From assembly GCA_964419225.1 (NCBI GenBank), contig CAYQPF010000233.1, forward strand, positions 1 to 6,011: DNA of 6,011 bases, given 5' to 3'. The notes under the pieces were generated by a model, which saw nothing but the letters and a program-made list of their open reading frames with translations, ran no database searches and had not been told where the DNA came from. A program made the position numbers and the translations under genes. Source of the DNA: CAYQPF01 sp964419225. Lineage in GTDB: Bacteria > Cloacimonadota > Cloacimonadia > Cloacimonadales > CAYQPF01. Positions 1 through 6,011 of this stretch are shown piece by piece. Each line of letters begins with the position of its first letter. Within the stretch, counting starts at the first letter, position 1.

Positions 1-46
1 AACACACCTCCCCCGCTTCGCGGGTACTCCTCTCCAGAGGAGAATT
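1..46. repeat. GC-rich double-hairpin (REP-like) element
   Basis: Two perfect inverted repeats stand side by side in an otherwise AT-rich leader. The first is CCCGC/GCGGG (12-16 with 20-24) around a 3-base loop. The second is CTCCTCT/AGAGGAG (27-33 with 36-42) around only 2 bases, so the real fold probably opens the innermost pair. No T-run follows, so it does not look like an intrinsic terminator. The composition and the two-stem design resemble dispersed intergenic repeats (REP/MITE-like) that occur in many copies in some FCB-type genomes. Only one copy is in this window, so its repeat nature is inferred. The element may continue beyond base 1. Confidence 0.5.
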
Positions 47-166
47 GAGTCGCAGCTTCTTCATGCATGTGTGCTATGCTTCTCAACAGTCATTTCGAGG
101 TTGACACTACACTAGTTTAAAAACAAGTTATCTTATCTTTAGGTAATAAATTATTTTGGAGATTTA

Positions 167-1168
167 ATGATAATTGAAATATTAATGACTTTGCTATGTC
201 TTATAACCATATTGATCTCGTGTTTCAATTTTTCTAATGCCGTGGAATGGCTGGGCAAGAAGTTGAACTTGAGTCAGGGAGTTGTGGGAAGTGTTTTAGC
301 AGCAGTTGGAACTGCCTTACCGGAAACGATTATTCCATTCATTGCGATTATCTTTTACAAAGGAGCAGATGGAGCCGATATTGGAGTGGGAGCTATAGCA
401 GGAGCACCGTTTATGCTAGCTACTCTTGCTTTTTTTGTGACAGGTTTGGCAGTAATCATTTTTACTTTGTTTGGAAAACGCACAATAAGAATGAATGTTG
501 ATATGAGTATCTTTTCGCGGGATCTGACATTTTTTATTATTATTTATAGTTTGGCAATTCTGTCCACTTTGTTTTACCAAATCATCATCCTGAAATATAT
601 TGTAGCTCTAGTCCTTTGCCTGGCTTATATTGTATTCCTCAAACAGACCTTTAATGATGTATGTATAGATTGCGAAAATCTGGATAAACTATATTTTAGC
701 AGGATATTTAAAGTTGATAATTCCTTATTTTGGATTTATGTACAAATTACAATTTCTTTAATCGGCATAATAATTGGAGCTCATTTCTTTATTAAATATG
801 TGGAATTTCTTTCAATTGCCTGGGGTGTAGCACCTCTGATTTTATCGATCATTATTACACCGTTTGCTACTGAATTGCCCGAAAAGCTTAATTCTGTGAT
901 CTGGGTGGGCCAAAAAAAGGACACATTAGCTTTAGGCAACATAACAGGTGCAATGGTTTTTCAAAGCTGTTTCCCTGTAATTGTTGGGATGCTACTCACA
1001 ACCTGGGATCTGCAGGGAATTACAATTTTGTCAGCCGTCATCGCATTATCAGCAGCGTTGATCAATCTGATCTGGATTAAAGTATTCAAAACGGTGAATG
1101 CGTATGTATTATTATTTGGAGGGGTGCTTTATGGGATATTTATTTATGTGGTTTTCTTTGTAAAATGA
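167..1168 (+). CDS. Sodium/calcium antiporter-like membrane protein (CaCA superfamily)
   Basis: This 333-residue inner-membrane protein has about ten hydrophobic segments in two halves (residues about 4-160 and 187-331), the inverted-repeat plan of the Na+/Ca2+ exchanger family. Such proteins exchange Ca2+ or another cation against Na+ or H+. The first alpha repeat has GTALPE at 48-53 and the second has TPFATELPE at 231-239. E53 and E239 match the paired ion-binding glutamates of the family, and T49 and T235 match its ligand threonines. GNITGAMVF (257-265) is the usual motif after the second repeat. The matching place in the first repeat reads GAIAGAPF (75-82), without the usual Asn and Ser-Asn, so the ion selectivity may differ. 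The short inter-half loop carries a CxxC (C166, C169). The start is supported by GGAGA at 158-162, four bases before the ATG; the next ATG, at 185, has no comparable site. The gene ends one base from the convergent cyclase gene. The family call is firm; the transported ion is not known. Confidence 0.88.
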   Translation: MIIEILMTLLCLITILISCFNFSNAVEWLGKKLNLSQGVVGSVLAAVGTALPETIIPFIAIIFYKGADGADIGVGAIAGAPFMLATLAFFVTGLAVIIFTLFGKRTIRMNVDMSIFSRDLTFFIIIYSLAILSTLFYQIIILKYIVALVLCLAYIVFLKQTFNDVCIDCENLDKLYFSRIFKVDNSLFWIYVQITISLIGIIIGAHFFIKYVEFLSIAWGVAPLILSIIITPFATELPEKLNSVIWVGQKKDTLALGNITGAMVFQSCFPVIVGMLLTTWDLQGITILSAVIALSAALINLIWIKVFKTVNAYVLLFGGVLYGIFIYVVFFVK

Positions 1169-1169
1169 G

Positions 1170-4100
1170 TTAATTCAATACCAGGTCTTTTTGCTGATCA
1201 GGTTTTTTAAGCAAATCAGATAAGTATTCTTTTGCTGCTAGTGTTTCAGGATGTTCTGCACCTAATACTTTTTCATTGATGTCGATAACTCTTAGATAAA
1301 GGCGTTGTGTTTCGGCTAATTTCCCTTGTGACTTATACAAACTGGCCAGATACTGTAGTGATTTTGCTGTGCTGAGATGTTCAGAGCCAAGCACTTTTTC
1401 TCTTGTTTCCAGAACTCTTAAATGGAGAAGTTCTGCCAGATCATATTTTCCCTGGAAATGGTACAAATTTGCCAGATCATTTAATGATGATACTGTATGC
1501 AGATGATCAGAGCCAAGATCTTTTTCTCTAATCCTTAAAACTCTTAAATGGAATTCTTCAGCTTGGGCATACTTTTTTTGATAATGGTACAAATTGGCTA
1601 AATTATTAAGTGAAATTGCGGTTTCCGGGTGTTCAGATCCAAAAATCCTTTCACGAAGATCTTTTCCTTTAGTAAACATTTTCTCAGCGTCTTCATATTT
1701 TCCCTGAACATAGTATAAGCTACCCAAATCATCTAATGAATTAGCTGTGTCCTGTTGATCATTCTTTTTTTGAATTTTCTCTCTAATTTCAAGAGCTCTT
1801 AAATACAATAATTCAGCCTGATCATACTTTCCTCTGGAAAAATAGAGATAGCCAAGATCATGAAGCGATTTTGCGATACGGGGATTATCTTTTTTTAATA
1901 ATCTTTCCTGGATTTCTAAAGCTTTTTTAAGATTTAACTCAGCTCTGATAAAATCATAATTCTCTCCATAAAAAACACCTGCTTTAACTAAATAATCTGA
2001 AGCATTCAGTTCTTCTGCAGCCAGTAAATAATGACCGGCTATGTTTTCTGCATTAGCATCTAATTCTTCTGAAAACAGGCGTACCATTGCCTCAGCTGCT
2101 GACAGGTGTAATTGTTTCAGCCGATTGGTTACCATTCTTTGATATGCGATATCCTTAATCAAAACATGGGCAAAAATATAGCGAATTTCATCCAGCCCCG
2201 ACCACATCCTGCTAATCTTTCCATTACCAAGTTCTTCTTCAATTTTCCTGTCCAACATATCAGCTAAAAGCTTTGTATTAAACTCCAATCCCAAAACAGA
2301 AGCATTTTGTAAAGTCCATCGTACACTATCTGATAAATTGTCTAAGCGATTACCGATAATGTCGCTGATATTGAAAGTAATGAGATGAGAAGCATCACCA
2401 ATAATATGATAATTTGTATCAAAAAGGTTATTTTCCTGTAAAAAAGCAATTAACTGTTCAATAAAAAAAGGATTACCTTCGGCACGATTGATAATCAGAT
2501 CAAGAGTTTTTTGAGGAACCAGAGTACAATTCAACAAATGGCAGATCAGAGAACTACTGTCTGTCTGATAAAGATGTTCAAGATTAATGAATTTTTTTTG
2601 AAACCCATCTAAGTTCATATCAACGGTACCACCTAGATCCTGATAACGACATGCACAGACAATAAATACCGGAAAAGTGTTTTTTGTCTCCAAAGTTTTC
2701 AAAAAACTTAAAGTTAGCTCTTCTATCCATTGCGGATCATCCAAATGAATGATAACAGTTTTCTGTCCGGCTAAGGCTGATATAAACTTCGCGAATGCCT
2801 TTTTAAGCTGACCATGTCGTTCATCCGGGGGTAAATAAGTATAAACTGAATTAGCCCATTCAAAACCTAATAAGGAACCGATAATTGACTCAATTCTAAT
2901 TAATTCCTTATCTTCACCTGCTAAATTTGCCCATTTTTTTCTAAATCGCTCCAGATTCCGTCTGACCGTCTGCAAGGAATCAACGGCAAAGTAACTACGC
3001 AAAATTTGCCTGACAGGTTCCAGAATTTTTTTATCAACCGGGTCACAATATGCAAAGAATTTATGATGTTTTTCTTTAGAATAACCATTTAATGCTTCAG
3101 AAACCAAACGGCTTTTACCCATGCCGGCTTCCCCGGAAACGTAAATTACTGTATTAGAATTGCATTTTAAAATGGTGTTTAAAAATATTAATTCTTGTTC
3201 TCTTCCAACAAATTCACTTTTATTTATTTTTTGACCTTCTGGCTTTAATCCATTAAGCTGATATATATTTACAGGAGAAACAAATCCTTTTAATTCAATA
3301 AATCCTTTGTTGGCAAAACTATAGTGAAAATATAAATCTCTTTGCAAAAAAGTATCTGTAATAATTGTTCCTTCAGAACTTTTGCTCATAAGACGTGCTG
3401 CCAAGTTAACTGTTGCACCTAATGCTGTATATTCACAAGTGTTTTTTGTGCCTACAAAACCTGCAAACACTTTTCCGCATGATAACCCGAATCCCAGCGA
3501 AGGAACAGCCTGACGGGCTTCTAAAGCAAATCGGCAAACACGATCCAGGGTATTACCAACAGATTTAGGCAATCCAAAAATAATTAAGCCCACCAAGCCT
3601 TTGTCAGTACCATCCAATTTGTTGAAATATCCACTGTATGCATCCAGTTTATCATGAAGTAAACCGAGGACTTCTTCCTGCATATTTGACTCGGTTTGAC
3701 TGAAATCAACGAAACAGTAAGCTGCTTCCCGGATTTCACTTTCGGGTTTTTCGGCAATTAATCTTTTGTGACAGAATTTTGTATAACTGGATGAGACAAA
3801 AGAGTAATTCAATTTATGTTCCGAAGGTATGGGAGTAATCTCATTTGAAGTGTTTCGGCCAATTTGTTTAAGAACAGATCCGGAATAAGCAATATTTAGT
3901 TTTTTAGAGGAAAGTTGAGCGATCTCTTGTAAAGGCTTACCATAAAAAACATACTCATTTTGATAATCATTTTGAAAAATCTGCCAATTAATTTTTCCCA
4001 TACTAACAGTTATTCTGACGCCTATATTGAAATCTCCTAATGAAGAAATGAATAATTTTGTTTCGGAAAACCTGTAATTCAGACTCTTAATAACATAAAG

Positions 4101-4382
4101 CAAGCCATCAGGATTCGTCGCAGGGAACAACGCACAAAAGGCATCTCCTGCAAAATGACTGATAAACCCACCATTATTTTCTACTAATTCAATAGGAGTT
4201 ACGAACACTTCTTCCAAAAATCGGTTTAATTCTTCAGCCCCAATTTTGCCATGCTTACGAAATTCATTTCCGATACTGGTAAAGTCAGCAATATCAAAAA
4301 ATAAGACATATCCTTCGATTATTCCGGAGTAATTCTTATTTTCATATTGATTTAAGATAAATGGTGGTATGTACCTAATCAT
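1170..4382 (-). CDS. Tandem class III adenylate/guanylate cyclase with STAND ATPase and TPR repeats
   Basis: The protein is predicted cytosolic, 1070 residues counted from the ATG at 4382, with no membrane segment. Domains in order: first cyclase domain (about 23-185), second cyclase domain (about 219-375), AAA/STAND ATPase (FVGRE at 391-395 to about 655), a helical linker, then five TPRs (837-1047). This is the layout of mammalian soluble adenylyl cyclase. Domain 1 has the metal-binding aspartates D30 (FFDIADFT) and D80 (FAGDAF). Domain 2 has K261 (TDKG) and T318 (EYTALG), the adenine contacts in the soluble cyclase, plus the transition-state pair N326/R330 (VNLAAR). One composite active site therefore looks complete, with ATP the likely substrate. 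Domain 1 has Gln at both transition-state positions (Q152, Q156), so the second site should be dead. The ATPase has Walker A GEAGMGKS (417-424), Walker B ending in D548/D549 (LDDPQW) and GNPFF (636-640). A GTG start at 4397 is possible, but it lies inside the Shine-Dalgarno sequence that serves the ATG. Cyclic nucleotide production and TPR-mediated partner sensing are inferred from the family. Confidence 0.9.
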   Translation of the reverse strand: MIRYIPPFILNQYENKNYSGIIEGYVLFFDIADFTSIGNEFRKHGKIGAEELNRFLEEVFVTPIELVENNGGFISHFAGDAFCALFPATNPDGLLYVIKSLNYRFSETKLFISSLGDFNIGVRITVSMGKINWQIFQNDYQNEYVFYGKPLQEIAQLSSKKLNIAYSGSVLKQIGRNTSNEITPIPSEHKLNYSFVSSSYTKFCHKRLIAEKPESEIREAAYCFVDFSQTESNMQEEVLGLLHDKLDAYSGYFNKLDGTDKGLVGLIIFGLPKSVGNTLDRVCRFALEARQAVPSLGFGLSCGKVFAGFVGTKNTCEYTALGATVNLAARLMSKSSEGTIITDTFLQRDLYFHYSFANKGFIELKGFVSPVNIYQLNGLKPEGQKINKSEFVGREQELIFLNTILKCNSNTVIYVSGEAGMGKSRLVSEALNGYSKEKHHKFFAYCDPVDKKILEPVRQILRSYFAVDSLQTVRRNLERFRKKWANLAGEDKELIRIESIIGSLLGFEWANSVYTYLPPDERHGQLKKAFAKFISALAGQKTVIIHLDDPQWIEELTLSFLKTLETKNTFPVFIVCACRYQDLGGTVDMNLDGFQKKFINLEHLYQTDSSSLICHLLNCTLVPQKTLDLIINRAEGNPFFIEQLIAFLQENNLFDTNYHIIGDASHLITFNISDIIGNRLDNLSDSVRWTLQNASVLGLEFNTKLLADMLDRKIEEELGNGKISRMWSGLDEIRYIFAHVLIKDIAYQRMVTNRLKQLHLSAAEAMVRLFSEELDANAENIAGHYLLAAEELNASDYLVKAGVFYGENYDFIRAELNLKKALEIQERLLKKDNPRIAKSLHDLGYLYFSRGKYDQAELLYLRALEIREKIQKKNDQQDTANSLDDLGSLYYVQGKYEDAEKMFTKGKDLRERIFGSEHPETAISLNNLANLYHYQKKYAQAEEFHLRVLRIREKDLGSDHLHTVSSLNDLANLYHFQGKYDLAELLHLRVLETREKVLGSEHLSTAKSLQYLASLYKSQGKLAETQRLYLRVIDINEKVLGAEHPETLAAKEYLSDLLKKPDQQKDLVLN
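1242..1874 (-). repeat. Five tandem ~126-bp units encoding kinesin-light-chain-like TPRs
   Basis: The 3' end of the cyclase gene consists of five direct units at 1874-1746, 1745-1620, 1619-1494, 1493-1368 and 1367-1242. The first has 43 codons and the other four have 42. Each encodes a two-helix TPR with the pattern SLxxLxxLY, a GKY-like turn, A(E), then LRxLxIREK and, in the last four, LGxEHxxT. The 42-residue period and the conserved His in that last motif are typical of the kinesin light chain type (TPR_10/TPR_12), which binds protein partners. The third and fourth units agree at 28 of 42 residues, which points to growth by internal duplication. A degenerate helical unit seems to precede them (about residues 798-835 of the protein). 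Confidence 0.9.
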
Positions 4383-4391
4383 TATTTCAAT

Positions 4392-4399
4392 CTCCACCT
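4392..4399 (-). promoter_or_regulatory. Ribosome binding site that favours the ATG start of the cyclase gene
   Basis: Read on the minus strand the sequence is AGGTGGAG, followed by nine bases and then ATG at 4382-4380. This is a strong Shine-Dalgarno match at normal spacing. The alternative GTG codon (4397-4395) is part of this same sequence and has only TACTTTTTAG upstream, with no such site. Translation from the ATG, five codons downstream, is therefore the better call. Confidence 0.7.
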
Positions 4400-4544
4400 A
4401 AAAAGTATTGGATAAAATTGAACTTTATAGGATTCTTTCCAGATAATATAGTCTAAAATATGACAAATAAAAAGTAGTTTTGATAATTTTGACTTAGAGT
4501 TTTCGACCAGACTCAATTTTGAACTGTACAATAAAGTAGAAGAC

Positions 4545-4573
4545 AAAATATTTCTCTGGACAACAAAGTACAA
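4545..4573 (-). promoter_or_regulatory. Candidate sigma70-like promoter for the cyclase gene
   Basis: On the minus strand TTGTAC (4573-4568) is followed by exactly 17 bases and TATTTT (4550-4545), a moderate match to TTGACA-N17-TATAAT. It would give a leader of about 155 bases before the cyclase ATG. The leader is very AT-rich, so chance matches are likely; TATATT/TATTAT nearer the gene (about 4446-4454) could be an alternative -10 with a poor -35. Confidence 0.35.
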
Positions 4574-4585
4574 TTTTCACATAAT
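4557..4585 (+). promoter_or_regulatory. Sigma70-like promoter for the GyrI-like/ankyrin operon
   Basis: TGGACA (4557-4562), 17 bases, then CATAAT (4580-4585). Each hexamer differs from consensus at one position and the spacing is ideal. Transcription would begin near 4592, leaving a leader of about 19 bases that holds the Shine-Dalgarno GAGAGG (4598-4603), seven bases before the ATG at 4611. It assumes a conventional sigma70; if the host uses a Bacteroidetes-type sigma factor, the match means less. Confidence 0.55.
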
Positions 4586-4610
4586 AGGAAAAAAACAGAG
4601 AGGTATAAAA

Positions 4611-5258
4611 ATGAAGTATGGTATTTTTATTATTCTTGTAGTAGTCATCGCCATTGTTTTGCTTTTATTTACTATTGGACCCAATTTGAACCAATATGAC
4701 TATTTGAAAAATCCTGTAATTAATCAGAAAATTAATCAAAAAGTTGTTGTTGTAGAAATGAAAGGAGATCCAAATACCGTCGGATCTGATGTCTATAAGC
4801 TGCTATTTAAAACCTATTTCAAAACTCCTGGAGTCACCAAAGGTCCCAAGCAACCTGCACCACGTGCCAGATGGCCGCTTGCCTGGGATACACCCAAGGA
4901 ACAATGGATGGGCCTTTATGCATTGCCAGTACCGGACAGTACAACAATTCTACCGGTAGTAAAAAATCCCAAGAATTTAAAGATTTCACTTGATACCTGG
5001 CAATATGGAGAAGTTGCTGAAGTTCTCCACACTGGACCATACACGGAAGAAAAACCTACTATTGATAAATTGTATGCCTTTATTCAACAACAGGGATACA
5101 AAATTTCCGGTATTCATGAAGAAGAATATATCAAAGGACCGGGAATGTTCTTCAAGGGCGATCCCAAAAAATATAAAACCATTATCAGATATACTGTCGT
5201 AAAAGCTGATTCTCTTAAAACCGACTCTACTAAACCAACTCCTGCCAAAAACAAATAA
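4611..5258 (+). CDS. Membrane-anchored GyrI-like (effector-binding domain) protein
   Basis: The protein has 215 residues. Residues 4-22 are one hydrophobic helix after a short start with K2, an anchor or uncleaved signal with the remainder predicted outside the cytoplasm. Residues about 43-197 match the GyrI-like/AraC effector-binding fold (PF06445 type): an early strand VVVVEMKGDP (45-54), a central SLDTWQYGEVAEVLHTGPY (126-144) with the hallmark HxGPY, a helix with LYAFIQQQG (154-162), the E-x-Y motif (E171, Y173) and a closing strand YKTIIRYTV (188-196). Family members bind small hydrophobic or cationic ligands or partner proteins; the ligand here is unknown. No helix-turn-helix is present, so this is not a transcription factor of the BmrR or Rob type. 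The tail (199-215) is rich in Lys, Ser, Thr and Pro and probably disordered. GAGAGG at 4598-4603 supports the start. The gene leads an operon with the ankyrin protein 24 bases downstream and is divergent from the cyclase. Confidence 0.82.
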   Translation: MKYGIFIILVVVIAIVLLLFTIGPNLNQYDYLKNPVINQKINQKVVVVEMKGDPNTVGSDVYKLLFKTYFKTPGVTKGPKQPAPRARWPLAWDTPKEQWMGLYALPVPDSTTILPVVKNPKNLKISLDTWQYGEVAEVLHTGPYTEEKPTIDKLYAFIQQQGYKISGIHEEEYIKGPGMFFKGDPKKYKTIIRYTVVKADSLKTDSTKPTPAKNK

Positions 5259-5282
5259 TTGATACGGCAGAAAGGAGCCAAT

Positions 5283-6011
5283 ATGTTGAACAGAACTTTT
5301 TTTATTATCCTGATATTATTTAGTTCGATCTGCCTGAGTGCAATCACTGACAAAGATATTATTGCTAATAAATACTCCGGTGACGATATCAAAAACCTTG
5401 TTTCTACTAATGCTGATTATGTTAAAAAAGATATCATGGATGGGAAAACCTTGCTTTACTATGCTTCAGGCAGGAATCAAATTGATCTTGTTAAGTATTT
5501 GATTGAGAATGGTTCAGACATTAATAAAGCCAATAAATGGGGTATCACACCTTTGATGATTGCCTGCAAATTCGGATCCCGGGAAGCTTTTGAACTACTA
5601 CTATCCAAAGGTGCCCAGACCGGAGATCCCAAGAATCCCGAGAACCTAATTATGATCTACGCAGCGGATGGTGGTGATATCAGCATAGCTTCATATCTTG
5701 CTTCACATGGGTTCGATGTAAATTTTAAACATTCTTCCGGATGGTTCCCACTTGTCAGTGCCACGACGAACGGCAGACAAAAAATGGTCGAATTCCTTCT
5801 CCAACAAGGAGCCAATCCAAATATGAAGTTTGAAGCATCAGATAATTTAACTGCTTTGCATTTTGCCGTTTACAAGGATAACCCGGATATTGTTAAAACA
5901 TTGATTGCCGGCGGAGCTGATTTAAACCAGCAAACTTCTGCAGGTGATACACCTTTAGGAATAGCAATCTCTTCAGGAAAATTCGAGTTCGTGACGTATT
6001 TACTGGAAAAA
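5283..6011 (+). CDS. Exported ankyrin-repeat protein (5' part, cut by the window edge)
   Basis: The frame stays open from the ATG at 5283 to the last base (243 codons), so the 3' end is missing. AGGAG at 5273-5277, five bases before the ATG, supports the start. Residues 1-20 form a signal peptide: R4, a hydrophobic core (6-18) and a likely signal peptidase I site after LSA (18-20). C17 lacks a proper lipobox. After a non-repeat stretch (21-52), ankyrin repeats run at about 53-82, 86-115, 120-149, 153-182, 188-217 and 221-243 (cut). Typical signatures include GITPLMIAC (87-95), VKYLIENGSDIN (70-81), LTALHFAV (189-196) and GDTPLGIAI (221-229). Repeat 3 is degenerate, with LIMIYAAD in place of TPLHxAA. 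Ankyrin arrays bind proteins; with a signal peptide this one should act in the periplasm or outside. The 24-base gap to the preceding GyrI-like gene and no visible terminator indicate one operon. The partner is unknown. Confidence 0.88.
   Translation, partial: MLNRTFFIILILFSSICLSAITDKDIIANKYSGDDIKNLVSTNADYVKKDIMDGKTLLYYASGRNQIDLVKYLIENGSDINKANKWGITPLMIACKFGSREAFELLLSKGAQTGDPKNPENLIMIYAADGGDISIASYLASHGFDVNFKHSSGWFPLVSATTNGRQKMVEFLLQQGANPNMKFEASDNLTALHFAVYKDNPDIVKTLIAGGADLNQQTSAGDTPLGIAISSGKFEFVTYLLEK

Noticed and set aside
45..86. TTGAG...CTCAA inverted pair with ATGCAT in the middle, as a structured RNA or operator
   Set aside because: A five-base stem over a 32-base loop is expected by chance, and no riboswitch or known leader pattern is recognised.
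101..134. TTGACA at 101-106 as the -35 of an antiporter promoter
   Set aside because: The hexamer is perfect, but no acceptable -10 lies 16-19 bases downstream; TATCTT at 129-134 is 22 bases away. Not called.
134..141. TATCTTTA as a Bacteroidetes-type -7 box (TAnnTTTG)
   Set aside because: It has one mismatch at the key G and no TTTG/TTG element at the required distance upstream.
247..501. Plus-strand open frame inside the antiporter gene in another frame
   Set aside because: It overlaps a clear membrane-protein gene and encodes a Cys/Ser/Tyr-rich peptide with no motif. Shadow frame.
1186..1218. TTTGCT...AGCAAA stem with a T-run near the ends of the two convergent genes, as a terminator
   Set aside because: The stem is six mostly A-T pairs around a long loop, the T-run is inside the loop, and it lies in the cyclase coding sequence. 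Too weak.
4382..4573. Minus-strand open frame of 63 codons in the intergenic region upstream of the cyclase gene
   Set aside because: It is AT-rich, has no Shine-Dalgarno site or recognisable motif, lies across the promoter region and ends at the cyclase start. It looks like chance.
5114..5392. Minus-strand open frame across the GyrI-like/ankyrin junction
   Set aside because: It is antisense to two well-supported genes and has no ribosome binding site or family motif.

Overview
The window is AT-rich and protein-dense and looks like ordinary bacterial chromosome. The sequence does not fix the taxon. Shine-Dalgarno sites of the GGAG/AGAGG type, two exported proteins with N-terminal hydrophobic leaders, a large cyclase-ATPase-TPR signalling protein and a dispersed double-hairpin repeat would fit a Gram-negative anaerobe of the FCB/Cloacimonadota kind. 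That placement is a low-confidence inference. No rRNA, tRNA, CRISPR array, transposase or phage gene is visible.

Layout from left to right: (1) Bases 1-166 have no gene. They hold a GC-rich double-hairpin element (about 1-46) and the AT-rich leader of the next gene. (2) 167-1168 (+) encodes a membrane antiporter of the Ca2+/cation antiporter superfamily with both alpha repeats. (3) 1170-4382 (-) is convergent with it, with stop codons one base apart. It encodes a 1070-residue protein with two class III nucleotide cyclase domains, a STAND/AAA-type ATPase and a kinesin-light-chain-like TPR array, the same architecture as mammalian soluble adenylyl cyclase (ADCY10). (4) 4383-4610 is a divergent control region. 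It has a good sigma70-like promoter to the right and a weaker one to the left, and the two are interleaved. (5) 4611-5258 (+) encodes a membrane-anchored or secreted GyrI-like (effector-binding fold) protein. (6) 5283 to beyond 6011 (+) encodes an exported ankyrin-repeat protein cut by the window edge. It is 24 bases downstream of the GyrI-like gene and almost certainly in the same operon.

How the genes may work together: the cyclase carries the residues for one complete composite active site (metal aspartates in the first domain; adenine-binding and transition-state residues in the second), so it probably makes cAMP in the cytosol under control of its ATPase and TPR regions. The GyrI-like and ankyrin proteins should act outside the cytoplasmic membrane. 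Their divergent placement from the cyclase, with overlapping promoters, allows coordinated or mutually exclusive expression, but no direct functional link is shown. The antiporter faces the cyclase gene tail to tail and is probably an independent unit.
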